From: Gordionus sp. m RMFG-2023 | Taxonomy: Eukaryota > Nematomorpha > Gordioida > Chordodea > Parachordodidae | DNA: 64,000 bases | Direction of reading: 5' to 3' | NCBI RefSeq assembly: GCF_954871325.1 | Contig: NW_027050885.1 | Location: 558,001-622,000, forward strand | In this document: in pieces, positions 23,340-37,700 of the stretch | Layout: every line of letters begins with the position of its first letter | Position numbering within the stretch: the stretch's first letter is position 1 | Notes under the pieces: model-generated | The model's input: only the letters and a program-made list of their open reading frames with translations | Told to the model about the DNA's origin: nothing | Database searches by the model: none | Made by a program: the position numbers and the translations under genes

Positions 23340-23636
23340 GATATTAAGGGTTAAATATTTGGGTTAGGGTTAAGGTTAGTAAATGTTTAAAATATATAGA
23401 ATATATTAAATCATTTTAAAATTATTTTTCAAGGTATCTAGTTTAAAGAACTATAGGAATTAATCTCTTTTAAGACATTATATATTATTAGTAAATTAAT
23501 AAATAATAGTAAGTTCTTAAAGTAAATATTAAAGTGTTTTTTATATATATATCTGAAACATACGTAAAAATGCTTATCACGCGAAAATATAATAAATACC
23601 TTAGAAGGGATTTTAAAATTATAAAAAAACTTAAGA
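23340..23636 (+). repeat. X monomer, long form (297 bp)
   Basis: Second copy of the long X monomer, at +17,586 from 5754. The 27-bp segment is at 23434-23460. Confidence 0.9.
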
Positions 23637-26217
23637 GATATTAAGGGTTAAATCATTGCGTTACGGTTAGGGTTATAGGGTTAAGGTTAGGGTTAGGGTT
23701 AGTGTTAGGTTTAGGGTTAAGGTTAGTGTTAGATTTAGGGTTAGTAATAGTATTAAATATATAGAATATAATAAGATTATTTTTAAATTATTTTTCTAAG
23801 TTCATAAAGTATATATTAAAGTGTTTTATATATATATATGTGAAACATATGTAAAAATGCTTATCACGTAAAAATTTAATAAAATCCTTGAAAGGTATTT
23901 TAAAAATATAAAAAAACTCAAGGGATATTAAGGGTTAAATCATTGAGTTAGGGTTAGGGTTAGAGGGTTAAGGTTAGGGTTAGTGTTAGGGTTAGTGTTT
24001 TAGGGTTAGGGTTAGTGTTAGATTTAGGGTTAGTAATAGTATTAAATATATAGAATATAATAAGAATAGTTAAAAATTATTTTTTTAAGTTCATAAAGTA
24101 TATATTAAAGTATTTTTTATATATATATGTGAAACATACGTAAAAATGCTTATCACGTGAAAATATAATAAAACCCTTTCAAGGGATTTTAAAAATATAA
24201 AAAAACTCAAGGGATATTAAGCGTTAAATTACTGGGTTAGGGTTAGGGTTAGAGAGTTAAGGTTATGGTTAGGGTTATTGTTAGATTTAGGGTTAGTAAT
24301 AGTATTAAATATATAGAATATAATAAGATTATTTTAAAATTTATTTTCTAAGTTCATAAAGTATATATTAAAGTGTTTTATATATATATATGTGAAACAT
24401 ACGTAAAAATGCTTATCACGTGAAAATATAATAAAACCCTTTCAAGGAATTTTAAAAATATAAAAAAACTCAAGGGATATTAAGGGTTAAATCATTGAGT
24501 TAGGGTTAGGGTTAGAGGGTTAAGGTTAGGGTTAGGGTTAGGGTTAGTGTTAGATTTAGGGTTAGTAATAGTATTAAATATATAGAATATAATAAGAATA
24601 GTTAAAAATTATTTTTATAAGTTCATAAAGTATATATTAAAGTGTTTTTTATATATATATCTGAAACATACGTAAAAATGCTTATCACGCGAAAATATAA
24701 TAAATCCCTTACAAGGGATTTTAAAAATATAAAAAAACTCAAGAGATATTAAGGGTTAAATCATTGGGTTAGGGTTATGGTTAGGGCGTTAGGGTTAGGG
24801 TTAGTGTTAGGGTTAGGGTTAAGGTTAGTGTTAGATTTAGGGTTAGTAATAGTATTAAATATATAGAATATAATAAGATTATTTTAAAATTATTTTTCTA
24901 TGTTCATAAAGTATATATTAAAGTGTTTTATATATATATATGTGAAACATACGTAAAAATGCTTATCACGCGAAAATATAATTAATCCCTTACAAGGGAT
25001 TTTAAAAATAACTAAAAACTCAAGAGATATTAAGGGTTAAATCATTGCGTTAGGGTTAGGGTTAGAGGTTTAAGGTTATGGTTAGGGTTAGTGTTAGAGG
25101 TTTAAGGTGATGGTTAGGGTTAGTGTTAGATTTAGGGTTAGTAATAGTATTAAATATATAGAATATAATAAGATTATTTTAAAATTATTTTTCTAAGTTC
25201 ATAAAGTATATATTAAAGTGTTTTATATATATATATATATGTGAAACATACGTAAAAATGCTTATCACGCGAAAATATAATAAATCCCTTACAAGGGATT
25301 TTTAAAATATAAAAAAACTCAAGAGATATTATGGGTTAAATCATTGCGTTAGGGTTAGGGTTAGATGGTTAAGGTTAGGGTTAGGGTTAGTGTTAGGGTT
25401 AGTGTTAGGGTTAGGGTTAGAGTTAGTGTTAGATTTAGGGTTAGTAATAGTATTAAATATATAGAATATAATAAGATTATTTTAAAATTTTTTTTCTAAG
25501 TTTATAAAGCATATATTTAAGTGTTTTATATATATATATGTGAAACATACGTAAAAATGCTTATCACGTGAAAGTATAATAAAACCCATTCAAGGAATTT
25601 TAAAAATATAAAAAAACTCAAGGGATATTAAGGCTTAAATCATTGAGTTAGGGTTAGAGTTAGAGGGTTAAAGTTAGAGTTAGGGTTAGTGTTGGGGTTA
25701 GGGTTAGTGTTAGATTTAGGTTTAGTAATAGTATTAAATATATAGAATATAATAAGATTATTTTAAAATTATTTTTCTAAGTTCATAAAGTATATATTAG
25801 TTTTTTTTATATATATATGTGAAACATATGTAAAAATGCTTATCACGTGAAAATATAATAAAACCCTTCAAGGGATTTTTAAAATTTAAAAAAACTCAAG
25901 AGATATTAAGGGTTAAATCATTGGGTTAGGGTTAGAGGGTTAAGGTTAGGGTTAGTGTTAGGGTTAGTGTTAGGGTTAGTGTTAGATATAGGGTTAGTAA
26001 TAGTATTAAATATATAGAATATAATAAGATTATTTTAAAATTATTTTTCTAAGTTCATAAAGTATATATTATAGTGTTTTTTATATATATATGTGAAATA
26101 TAAGTAAAAATGCTATCACGTAAAAATTTAATAAAATCCTTTAAAGGGATTTTAAACGTTAAACCATCATAACCTAATAAACACCTTCTAGTAGGTAAAA
26201 TATAAAAAAACTCAAGG
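23340..26217 (+). repeat. Unit 8: X-type unit, 10 monomers, 2,878 bp
   Basis: Counterpart of unit 2 at +17,586, with the same long X monomer and the same m6-m13 series (23924, 24213, 24476, 24745, 25026, 25325, 25624, 25902). Private changes include TTAGGGCGTTAGGG near 24786 and AAGGTGATGG near 25108. m11 is 299 bp, 12 bp longer than usual, from an added GGGTTAGTGTTA-type step. Z block at 26157. Confidence 0.9.
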
Positions 26218-29200
26218 GATATTAAGGGTTAAATATTTGGGTTAGGGTTAGGGTTAGGGTTAGGGTTAGGGTTAGGGTTAGGGTTAGTGTTAGGGTTAGG
26301 GTTAAGGTTAGTGTTAGATTTAGGGTTAGTAATAGTATTAAATATATAGAATATAATAAGATTATTTTTAAATTATTTTTCTAAGTTCATAAAGTATATA
26401 TTAAAGTGTTTTATATATATATGTGAAACATACGTAAAAATGCTTATCACGCTAAAATATAATAAATCCCATAGAAGGGATTTTAAAAATATAAAAAAAC
26501 TCAATAGATATTAAGGGTAAATCATTGGGTTAGGGTTAGGGTTAGAGGGTTTAGGTAGGTTAGGGTTAAGGTTTGTGTTAGATTTAGGGTTAGTAATAGT
26601 ATTATATATATATAATATAAATAGAATATTTTAAAATTATTTTTCTAAGTTCATAAAGTATATATTAAAGTGTTTTTTATATATATATCTGAAACATACG
26701 TAAAAATGCTTATCACGCGAAAATATAATAAATCCCTTTCAAGGAATTTTAAAAATATTAAAAACTCACGAGATATTAAGGGTTAAATCATTGGGTTAGG
26801 GTTAGGGTTAGAGGTTTAAGGTTAAGGTTAGGGTTAGTGTTAGGGTTAGGGTTAAGGTTAGTGTTAGATTTAGGGTTAGTAATAGTATTAAATATATAGA
26901 ATATAATAAGATTAATTTAAAATTATTTTTCTAAGTTCATAAAGCATATATTAAAGTGTTTTATATATATATGTGAAACATACGTAAAAATGCTTATCAC
27001 GTGAAAATATAAAAAAACCCATTCAAGGAATTTTAAAAATATAAAAAAACTCAAGGGATATTAAGGCTTAAATCATTGAGTTAGGGTTAGGGTTAGAGCG
27101 TTAAGGTTAGAGTTAGGGTTAGTGTTGGGGTTAGGGTTAGTGTTAGATTTAGGTTTAGTAATAGTATTAAATATATAGAATATAATAAGATTATTTTAAA
27201 ATTATTTTTCTAAGTTCATAAAGTATATATTAGTGTTTTTTATATATATAGGTAAAACATATGTAAAAATGCTTACCACGTGAAAATATAATAAAACCCT
27301 TCAAGGGATTTTTAAAATTTAAAAAAACTCAAGAGATATTAAGGGTTAATTCATTGGGTTAGGGTTAGGGTTAGAGGGTTAAGGTTAGGGTTAGTGTTAG
27401 GGTTAGTGTTAGATATAGGGTTAGTAATAGTATTAAATATATAGAATATAATAAGATTATTTTAAAATTATTTTTCTAAGTTCATAAAGTATATATTAAA
27501 GTGTTTTATATATATATATGTGAAACATACGTAAAAATGCTTATCACGTAAAAATTTAATAAAATCCTTGAAAGGTATTTTAAAAATATAAAAAAACTCA
27601 AGGGATATTAAGGGTTAAATCATTGAGTTAGGGTTAGGGTTAGAGGGTTAAGGTTAGGGTTAGTGTTAGGGTTAGTGTTTTAGTGTTAGGGTTAGTGTTA
27701 GATTTAGGGTTAGTAATAGTATTAAATATATAGAATATAATAAGAATAGTTAAAAATTATTTTTTTAAGTTCATAAAGTATATATTAAAGTATTTTTTAT
27801 ATATATATGTGAAACATACGTAAAAATGCTTATCACGTGAAAATATAATAAAACCCTTTCAAGGGATTTTAAAAATATAAAAAAACTCAAGGGATATTAA
27901 GCGTTAAATTACTGGGTTAGGGTTAGGGTTAGAGAGTTAAGGTTATGGTTAGGGTTATTGTTAGATTTAGGGTTAGTAATAGTATTAAATATATAGAATA
28001 TAATAAGATTATTTTAAAATTTATTTTCTAAGTTCATAAAGTATATATTAAAGTGTTTTATATATATATATGTGAAACATACGTAAAAATGCTTATCACG
28101 TGAAAATATAATAAAACCCTTTCAAGGAATTTTAAAAATATAAAAAAACTCAAGGGATATTAAGGGTTAAATCATTGAGTTAGGGTTAGGGTTAGAGGGT
28201 TAAGGTTAGGGTTAGGGTTAGGGTTAGTGTTAGATTTAGGGTTAGTAATAGTATTAAATATATAGAATATAATAAGAATAGTTAAAAATTATTTTTATAA
28301 GTTCATAAAGTATATATTAAAGTGTTTTTTATATATATATCTGAAACATACGTAAAAATGCTTATCACGCGAAAATATAATAAATCCCTTACAAGGGATT
28401 TTAAAAATATAAAAAAACTCAAGAGATATTAAGGGTTAAATCATTGGGTTAGGGTTATGGTTAGGGGGTTAGGGTTAGGGTTAGTGTTAGGGTTAGGGTT
28501 AAGGTTAGTGTTAGATTTAGGGTTAGTAATAGTATTAAATATATAGAATATAATAAGATTATTTTAAAATTATTTTTCTAAGTTCATAAAGTATATATTA
28601 AAGTGTTTTATATATATATATGTGAAACATACGTAAAAATGCTTATCACGCGAAAATATAATTAATCCCTTACAAGGGATTTTAAAAATAACTAAAAACT
28701 CAAGAGATATTAAGGGTTAAATCATTGCGTTAGGGTTAGGGTTAGAGGTTTAAGGTTATGGTTAGGGTTAGTGTTAGAGGTTTAAGGTTATGGTTAGGGT
28801 TAGTGATAGATTTAAGGTTAGTAATAGTATTAAATATATAGAATATAATAAGATTATTTTAAAATTATTTTTCTAAGTTCATAAAGTATATATTAAAGTG
28901 TTTTATATATATATATATATGTGAAACATACGTAAATGCTTATCACGCGAAAATATAATAAATCCCTTACAAGGGATTTTTAAAATATAAAAAAACTCAA
29001 GAGATATTAAGGGTTAAATCATTGCGTTAGGGTTAGGGTTAGATGGTTAAGGTTAGGGTTAGGGTTAGTGTTAGGGTTAGGGTTAGAGTTAGTGTTAGAT
29101 TTAGGGTTAGTAATAGTATTAAATATATAGAATATAATAAGATTATTTTAAAATTATTTTTCTAAGTTTATAAAGCATATATTTAAGTGTTTTATATATA

Positions 29201-29883
29201 TATATGTGAAACATACGTAAAAATGCTTATCACGTGAAAGTATAATAAAACCCATTCAAGGAATTTTAAAAATATAAAAAAACTCAAGGGATATTAAGGC
29301 TTAAATCATTGAGTTAGGGTTAGAGTTAGAGGGTTAAAGTTAGAGTTAGGGTTAGTGTTGGGGTTAGGGTTAGTGTTAGATTTAGGTTTAGTAATAGTAT
29401 TAAATATATAGAATATAATAAGATTATTTTAAAATTATTTTTCTAAGTTCATAAAGTATATATTAGTTTTTTTTATATATATATGTGAAACATATGTAAA
29501 AATGCTTATCACGTGAAAATATAATAAAACCCTTCAAGGGATTTTTAAAATTTAAAAAAACTCAAGAGATATTAAGGGTTAAATCATTGGGTTAGGGTTA
29601 GAGGGTTAAGGTTAGGGTTAGTGTTAGGGTTAGTGTTAGGGTTAGTGTTAGATATAGGGTTAGTAATAGTATTAAATATATAGAATATAATAAGATTATT
29701 TTAAAATTATTTTTCTAAGTTCATAAAGTATATATTATAGTGTTTTTTATATATATATGTGAAATATAAGTAAAAATGCTATCACGTAAAAATTTAATAA
29801 AATCCTTTAAAGGGATTTTAAACGTTAAACCATCATAACCTAATAAACACCTTCTAGTAGGTAAAATATAAAAAAACTCAAGG
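26218..29883 (+). repeat. Unit 9: Q-type 13-mer HOR, 3,666 bp
   Basis: Canonical m1-m13 order. The 6 bp over 3,660 come from one extra hexamer in m1, (GGGTTA)8 at 26239-26286. Q-type markers: CACGCT in m1, TTTTAGTGTTAGG in m6 near 27680, and GTGATAGATTTAAGG in m10 near 28804. These markers travel together in units 12, 14, 18 and 20. Confidence 0.93.
26239..26286 (+). repeat. Perfect (GGGTTA)8 run
   Basis: Eight hexamers instead of seven in m1 of unit 9. Together with the run in unit 10 it is the longest perfect telomeric run in the window. Confidence 0.92.
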
Positions 29884-31053
29884 GATATTAAGGGTTAAAT
29901 ATTTGGGTTAGGGTTAGGGTTAGGGTTAGGGTTAGGGTTAGGGTTAGGGTTAGTGTTAGGGTTAGGGTTAAGGTTAGTGTTAGATTTAGGGTTAGTAATA
30001 GTATTAAATATATAGAATATAATAAGATTAATTTAAAATTATTTTTCTAAGTTCATAAAGCATATATTAAAGTGTTTTATATATATATGTGAAACATACG
30101 TAAAAATGCTTATCACGTGAAAATATAAAAAAACCCATTCAAGGAATTTTAAAAATATAAAAAAACTCAAGGGATATTAAGGGTTAAATCATTGCGTTAG
30201 GGTTAGGGTTAGATGGTTAAGGTTAGGGTTAGGGTTAGTGTTAGGGTTAGGGTTAGAGTTAGTGTTAGATTTAGGGTTAGTAATAGTATTAAATATATAG
30301 AATATAATAAGATTATTTTAAAATTATTTTTCTAAGTTTATAAAGCATATATTTAAGTGTTTTATATATATATATGTGAAACATACGTAAAAATGCTTAT
30401 CACGTGAAAGTATAATAAAACCCATTCAAGGAATTTTAAAAATATAAAAAAACTCAAGGGATATTAAGGCTTAAATCATTGAGTTAGGGTTAGAGTTAGA
30501 GGGTTAAAGTTAGAGTTAGGGTTAGTGTTGGGGTTAGGGTTAGTGTTAGATTTAGGTTTAGTAATAGTATTAAATATATAGAATATAATAAGATTATTTT
30601 AAAATTATTTTTCTAAGTTCATAAAGTATATATTAGTTTTTTTTATATATATATGTGAAACATATGTAAAAATGCTTATCACGTGAAAATATAATAAAAC
30701 CCTTCAAGGGATTTTTAAAATTTAAAAAAACTCAAGAGATATTAAGGGTTAAATCATTGGGTTAGGGTTAGAGGGTTAAGGTTAGGGTTAGTGTTAGGGT
30801 TAGTGTTAGTGTTAGTGTTAGATATAGGGTTAGTAATAGTATTAAATATATAGAATATAATAAGATTATTTTAAAATTATTTTTCTAAGTTCATAAAGTA
30901 TATATTATAGTGTTTTTTATATATATATGTGAAATATAAGTAAAAATGCTATCACGTAAAAATTTAATAAAATCCTTTAAAGGGATTTTAAACGTTAAAC
31001 CATCATAACCTAATAAACACCTTCTAGTAGGTAAAATATAAAAAAACTCAAGG
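29884..31053 (+). repeat. Unit 10: 4-mer HOR derivative, 1,170 bp
   Basis: The m1/m3 hybrid, m11, m12, m13 structure of unit 5, again with one extra hexamer, (GGGTTA)8 at 29905-29952, as in unit 9 just before it. m13 has TTAGTG in place of TTAGGG at 30810. Homology with the 16,938-bp macro-repeat begins in this m13. Confidence 0.93.
29905..29952 (+). repeat. Perfect (GGGTTA)8 run
   Basis: Eight hexamers in the m1/m3 hybrid of unit 10. Sharing the extra hexamer with the preceding unit suggests local copying between neighbours. Confidence 0.92.
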
Positions 31054-34000
31054 GATATTAAGGGTTAAATATTTGGGTTAGGGTTAGGGTTAGGGTTAGG
31101 GTTAGGGTTAGGGTTAGTGTTAGGGTTAGGGTTAAGGTTAGTGTTAGATTTAGGGTTAGTAATAGTATTAAATATATAGAATATAATAAGATTATTTTTA
31201 AATTATTTTTCTAAGTTCATAAAGTATATATTAAAGTGTTTTATATATATATGTGAAACATACGTAAAAATGCTTATCACGCGAAAATATAATAAATCCC
31301 ATAGAAGGGATTTTAAAAATATAAAAAAACTCAATAGATATTAAGGGTAAATCATTGGGTTAGGGTTAGGGTTAGAGGGTTTAGGTAGGTTAGGGTTAAG
31401 GTTTGTGTTAGATTTAGGGTTAGTAATAGTATTATATATATATAATATAAATAGAATATTTTAAAATTATTTTTCTAAGTTCATAAAGTATATATTAAAG
31501 TGTTTTTTATATATATATCTGAAACATACGTAAAAATGCTTATCACGCGAAAATATAATAAATCCCTTTCAAGGAATTTTAAAAATATTAAAAACTCACG
31601 AGATATTAAGGGTTAAATCATTGGGTTAGGGTTAGGGTTAGAGGTTTAAGGTTAAGGTTAGGGTTAGTGTTAGGGTTAGGGTTAAGGTTAGTGTTAGATT
31701 TAGGGTTAGTAATAGTATTAAATATATAGAATATAATAAGATTAATTTAAAATTATTTTTCTAAGTTCATAAAGCATATATTAAAGTGTTTTATATATAT
31801 ATGTGAAACATACGTAAAAATGCTTATCACGTGAAAATATAAAAAAACCCATTCAAGGAATTTTAAAAATATAAAAAAACTCAAGGGATATTAAGGCTTA
31901 AATCATTGAGTTAGGGTTAGGGTTAGAGCGTTAAGGTTAGAGTTAGGGTTAGTGTTGGGGTTAGGGTTAGTGTTAGATTTAGGTTTAGTAATAGTATTAA
32001 ATATATAGAATATAATAAGATTATTTTAAAATTATTTTTCTAAGTTCATAAAGTATATATTAGTGTTTTTTATATATATAGGTAAAACATATGTAAAAAT
32101 GCTTACCACGTGAAAATATAATAAAACCCTTCAAGGGATTTTTAAAATTTAAAAAAACTCAAGAGATATTAAGGGTTAATTCATTGGGTTAGGGTTAGGG
32201 TTAGAGGGTTAAGGTTAGGGTTAGTGTTAGGGTTAGTGTTAGATATAGGGTTAGTAATAGTATTAAATATATAGAATATAATAAGATTATTTTAAAATTA
32301 TTTTTCTAAGTTCATAAAGTATATATTAAAGTGTTTTATATATATATATGTGAAACATACGTAAAAATGCTTATCACGTAAAAATTTAATAAAATCCTTG
32401 AAAGGTATTTTAAAAATATAAAAAAACTCAAGGGATATTAAGGGTTAAATCATTGAGTTAGGGTTAGGGTTAGAGGGTTAAGGTTAGGGTTAGTGTTAGG
32501 GTTAGTGTTTTAGGGTTAGGGTTAGTGTTAGATTTAGGGTTAGTAATAGTATTAAATATATAGAATATAATAAGAATAGTTAAAAATTATTTTTTTAAGT
32601 TCATAAAGTATATATTAAAGTATTTTTTATATATATATGTGAAACATACGTAAAAATGCTTATCACGTGAAAATATAATAAAACCCTTTCAAGGGATTTT
32701 AAAAATATAAAAAAACTCAAGGGATATTAAGCGTTAAATTACTGGGTTAGGGTTAGGGTTAGAGAGTTAAGGTTATGGTTAGGGTTATTGTTAGATTTAG
32801 GGTTAGTAATAGTATTAAATATATAGAATATAATAAGATTATTTTAAAATTTATTTTCTAAGTTCATAAAGTATATATTAAAGTGTTTTATATATATATA
32901 TGTGAAACATACGTAAAAATGCTTATCACGTGAAAATATAATAAAACCCTTTCAAGGAATTTTAAAAATATAAAAAAACTCAAGGGATATTAAGGGTTAA
33001 ATCATTGAGTTAGGGTTAGGGTTAGAGGGTTAAGGTTAGGGTTAGGGTTAGGGTTAGTGTTAGATTTAGGGTTAGTAATAGTATTAAATATATAGAATAT
33101 AATAAGAATAGTTAAAAATTATTTTTATAAGTTCATAAAGTATATATTAAAGTGTTTTTTATATATATATCTGAAACATACGTAAAAATGCTTATCACGC
33201 GAAAATATAATAAATCCCTTACAAGGGATTTTAAAAATATAAAAAAACTCAAGAGATATTAAGGGTTAAATCATTGGGTTAGGGTTATGGTTAGGGGGTT
33301 AGGGTTAGGGTTAGTGTTAGGGTTAGGGTTAAGGTTAGTGTTAGATTTAGGGTTAGTAATAGTATTAAATATATAGAATATAATAAGATTATTTTAAAAT
33401 TATTTTTCTAAGTTCATAAAGTATATATTAAAGTGTTTTATATATATATATGTGAAACATACGTAAAAATGCTTATCACGCGAAAATATAATTAATCCCT
33501 TACAAGGGATTTTAAAAATAACTAAAAACTCAAGAGATATTAAGGGTTAAATCATTGCGTTAGGGTTAGGGTTAGAGGTTTAAGGTTATGGTTAGGGTTA
33601 GTGTTAGAGGTTTAAGGTTATGGTTTGGGTTAGTGTTAGATTTAGGGTTAGTAATAGTATTAAATATATAGAATATAATAAGATTATTTTAAAATTATTT
33701 TTCTAAGTTCATAAAGTATATATTAAAGTGTTTTATATATATATATATATGTGAAACATACGTAAATGCTTATCACGCGAAAATATAATAAATCCCTTAC
33801 AAGGGATTTTTAAAATATAAAAAAACTCAAGAGATATTAAGGGTTAAATCATTGCGTTAGGGTTAGGGTTAGATGGTTAAGGTTAGGGTTAGGGTTAGTG
33901 TTAGGGTTAGGGTTAGAGTTAGTGTTAGATTTAGGGTTAGTAATAGTATTAAATATATAGAATATAATAAGATTATTTTAAAATTATTTTTCTAAGTTTA

Positions 34001-34701
34001 TAAAGCATATATTTAAGTGTTTTATATATATATATGTGAAACATACGTAAAAATGCTTATCACGTGAAAGTATAATAAAACCCATTCAAGGAATTTTAAA
34101 AATATAAAAAAACTCAAGGGATATTAAGGCTTAAATCATTGAGTTAGGGTTAGAGTTAGAGGGTTAAAGTTAGAGTTAGGGTTAGTGTTGGGGTTAGGGT
34201 TAGTGTTAGATTTAGGTTTAGTAATAGTATTAAATATATAGAATATAATAAGATTATTTTAAAATTATTTTTCTAAGTTCATAAAGTATATATTAGTTTT
34301 TTTTATATATATATGTGAAACATATGTAAAAATGCTTATCACGTGAAAATATAATAAAACCCTTCAAGGGATTTTTAAAATTTAAAAAAACTCAAGAGAT
34401 ATTAAGGGTTAAATCATTGGGTTAGGGTTAGAGGGTTAAGGTTAGGGTTAGTGTTAGGGTTAGTGTTAGATATAGGGTTAGTAATAGTATTAAATATATA
34501 GAATATAATAAGATTATTTTAAAATTATTTTTCTAAGTTCATAAAGTATATATTATAGTGTTTTTTATATATATATGTGAAATATAAGTAAAAATGCTAT
34601 CACGTAAAAATTTAATAAAATCCTTTAAAGGGATTTTAAACGTTAAACCATCATAACCTAATAAACACCTTCTAGTAGGTAAAATATAAAAAAACTCAAG
34701 G
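31054..34701 (+). repeat. Unit 11: P-type 13-mer HOR, 3,648 bp
   Basis: Canonical m1-m13 order. It is 12 bp shorter than 3,660 because m13 has one GGGTTAGTGTTA step fewer (304 bp). P-type markers: CACGCG in m1, TTTTAGGG in m6 near 32510 and GGTTATGGTTTGGG in m10 near 33622. Its partner in copy 2 is 47992-51639. Confidence 0.94.
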
Positions 34702-37700
34702 GATATTAAGGGTTAAATATTTGGGTTAGGGTTAGGGTTAGGGTTAGGGTTAGGGTTAGGGTTAGTGTTAGGGTTAGGGTTAAGGTTAGTGTTAGATTTA
34801 GGGTTAGTAATAGTATTAAATATATAGAATATAATAAGATTATTTTTAAATTATTTTTCTAAGTTCATAAAGTATATATTAAAGTGTTTTATATATATAT
34901 GTGAAACATACGTAAAAATGCTTATCACGCTAAAATATAATAAATCCCATAGAAGGGATTTTAAAAATATAAAAAAACTCAATAGATATTAAGGGTAAAT
35001 CATTGGGTTAGGGTTAGGGTTAGAGGGTTTAGGTAGGTTAGGGTTAAGGTTTGTGTTAGATTTAGGGTTAGTAATAGTATTATATATATATAATATAAAT
35101 AGAATATTTTAAAATTATTTTTCTAAGTTCATAAAGTATATATTAAAGTGTTTTTTATATATATATCTGAAACATACGTAAAAATGCTTATCACGCGAAA
35201 ATATAATAAATCCCTTTCAAGGAATTTTAAAAATATTAAAAACTCACGAGATATTAAGGGTTAAATCATTGGGTTAGGGTTAGGGTTAGAGGTTTAAGGT
35301 TAAGGTTAGGGTTAGTGTTAGGGTTAGGGTTAAGGTTAGTGTTAGATTTAGGGTTAGTAATAGTATTAAATATATAGAATATAATAAGATTAATTTAAAA
35401 TTATTTTTCTAAGTTCATAAAGCATATATTAAAGTGTTTTATATATATATGTGAAACATACGTAAAAATGCTTATCACGTGAAAATATAAAAAAACCCAT
35501 TCAAGGAATTTTAAAAATATAAAAAAACTCAAGGGATATTAAGGCTTAAATCATTGAGTTAGGGTTAGGGTTAGAGCGTTAAGGTTAGAGTTAGGGTTAG
35601 TGTTGGGGTTAGGGTTAGTGTTAGATTTAGGTTTAGTAATAGTATTAAATATATAGAATATAATAAGATTATTTTAAAATTATTTTTCTAAGTTCATAAA
35701 GTATATATTAGTGTTTTTTATATATATAGGTAAAACATATGTAAAAATGCTTACCACGTGAAAATATAATAAAACCCTTCAAGGGATTTTTAAAATTTAA
35801 AAAAACTCAAGAGATATTAAGGGTTAATTCATTGGGTTAGGGTTAGGGTTAGAGGGTTAAGGTTAGGGTTAGTGTTAGGGTTAGTGTTAGATATAGGGTT
35901 AGTAATAGTATTAAATATATAGAATATAATAAGATTATTTTAAAATTATTTTTCTAAGTTCATAAAGTATATATTAAAGTGTTTTATATATATATATGTG
36001 AAACATACGTAAAAATGCTTATCACGTAAAAATTTAATAAAATCCTTGAAAGGTATTTTAAAAATATAAAAAAACTCAAGGGATATTAAGGGTTAAATCA
36101 TTGAGTTAGGGTTAGGGTTAGAGGGTTAAGGTTAGGGTTAGTGTTAGGGTTAGTGTTTTAGTGTTAGGGTTAGTGTTAGATTTAGGGTTAGTAATAGTAT
36201 TAAATATATAGAATATAATAAGAATAGTTAAAAATTATTTTTTTAAGTTCATAAAGTATATATTAAAGTATTTTTTATATATATATGTGAAACATACGTA
36301 AAAATGCTTATCACGTGAAAATATAATAAAACCCTTTCAAGGGATTTTAAAAATATAAAAAAACTCAAGGGATATTAAGCGTTAAATTACTGGGTTAGGG
36401 TTAGGGTTAGAGAGTTAAGGTTATGGTTAGGGTTATTGTTAGATTTAGGGTTAGTAATAGTATTAAATATATAGAATATAATAAGATTATTTTAAAATTT
36501 ATTTTCTAAGTTCATAAAGTATATATTAAAGTGTTTTATATATATATATGTGAAACATACGTAAAAATGCTTATCACGTGAAAATATAATAAAACCCTTT
36601 CAAGGAATTTTAAAAATATAAAAAAACTCAAGGGATATTAAGGGTTAAATCATTGAGTTAGGGTTAGGGTTAGAGGGTTAAGGTTAGGGTTAGGGTTAGG
36701 GTTAGTGTTAGATTTAGGGTTAGTAATAGTATTAAATATATAGAATATAATAAGAATAGTTAAAAATTATTTTTATAAGTTCATAAAGTATATATTAAAG
36801 TGTTTTTTATATATATATCTGAAACATACGTAAAAATGCTTATCACGCGAAAATATAATAAATCCCTTACAAGGGATTTTAAAAATATAAAAAAACTCAA
36901 GAGATATTAAGGGTTAAATCATTGGGTTAGGGTTATGGTTAGGGGGTTAGGGTTAGGGTTAGTGTTAGGGTTAGGGTTAAGGTTAGTGTTAGATTTAGGG
37001 TTAGTAATAGTATTAAATATATAGAATATAATAAGATTATTTTAAAATTATTTTTCTAAGTTCATAAAGTATATATTAAAGTGTTTTATATATATATATG
37101 TGAAACATACGTAAAAATGCTTATCACGCGAAAATATAATTAATCCCTTACAAGGGATTTTAAAAATAACTAAAAACTCAAGAGATATTAAGGGTTAAAT
37201 CATTGCGTTAGGGTTAGGGTTAGAGGTTTAAGGTTATGGTTAGGGTTAGTGTTAGAGGTTTAAGGTTATGGTTAGGGTTAGTGATAGATTTAAGGTTAGT
37301 AATAGTATTAAATATATAGAATATAATAAGATTATTTTAAAATTATTTTTCTAAGTTCATAAAGTATATATTAAAGTGTTTTATATATATATATATATGT
37401 GAAACATACGTAAATGCTTATCACGCGAAAATATAATAAATCCCTTACAAGGGATTTTTAAAATATAAAAAAACTCAAGAGATATTAAGGGTTAAATCAT
37501 TGCGTTAGGGTTAGGGTTAGATGGTTAAGGTTAGGGTTAGGGTTAGTGTTAGGGTTAGGGTTAGAGTTAGTGTTAGATTTAGGGTTAGTAATAGTATTAA
37601 ATATATAGAATATAATAAGATTATTTTAAAATTATTTTTCTAAGTTTATAAAGCATATATTTAAGTGTTTTATATATATATATGTGAAACATACGTAAAA

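Larger units (their letters stand above)
19602..26217 (+). repeat. X-type block, copy 2
   Basis: Second copy of the X block, about 868 bp shorter than copy 1. The loss is seen as one hybrid monomer (22744-23023) standing where copy 1 has four (4288-5437). The right-hand unit (23340-26217) has the same length as its partner, 2,878 bp. However, the monomer at 25325 is 12 bp longer and the last monomer 12 bp shorter than their partners, so two opposite steps in GGGTTAGTGTTA copy number cancel. Confidence 0.85.
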
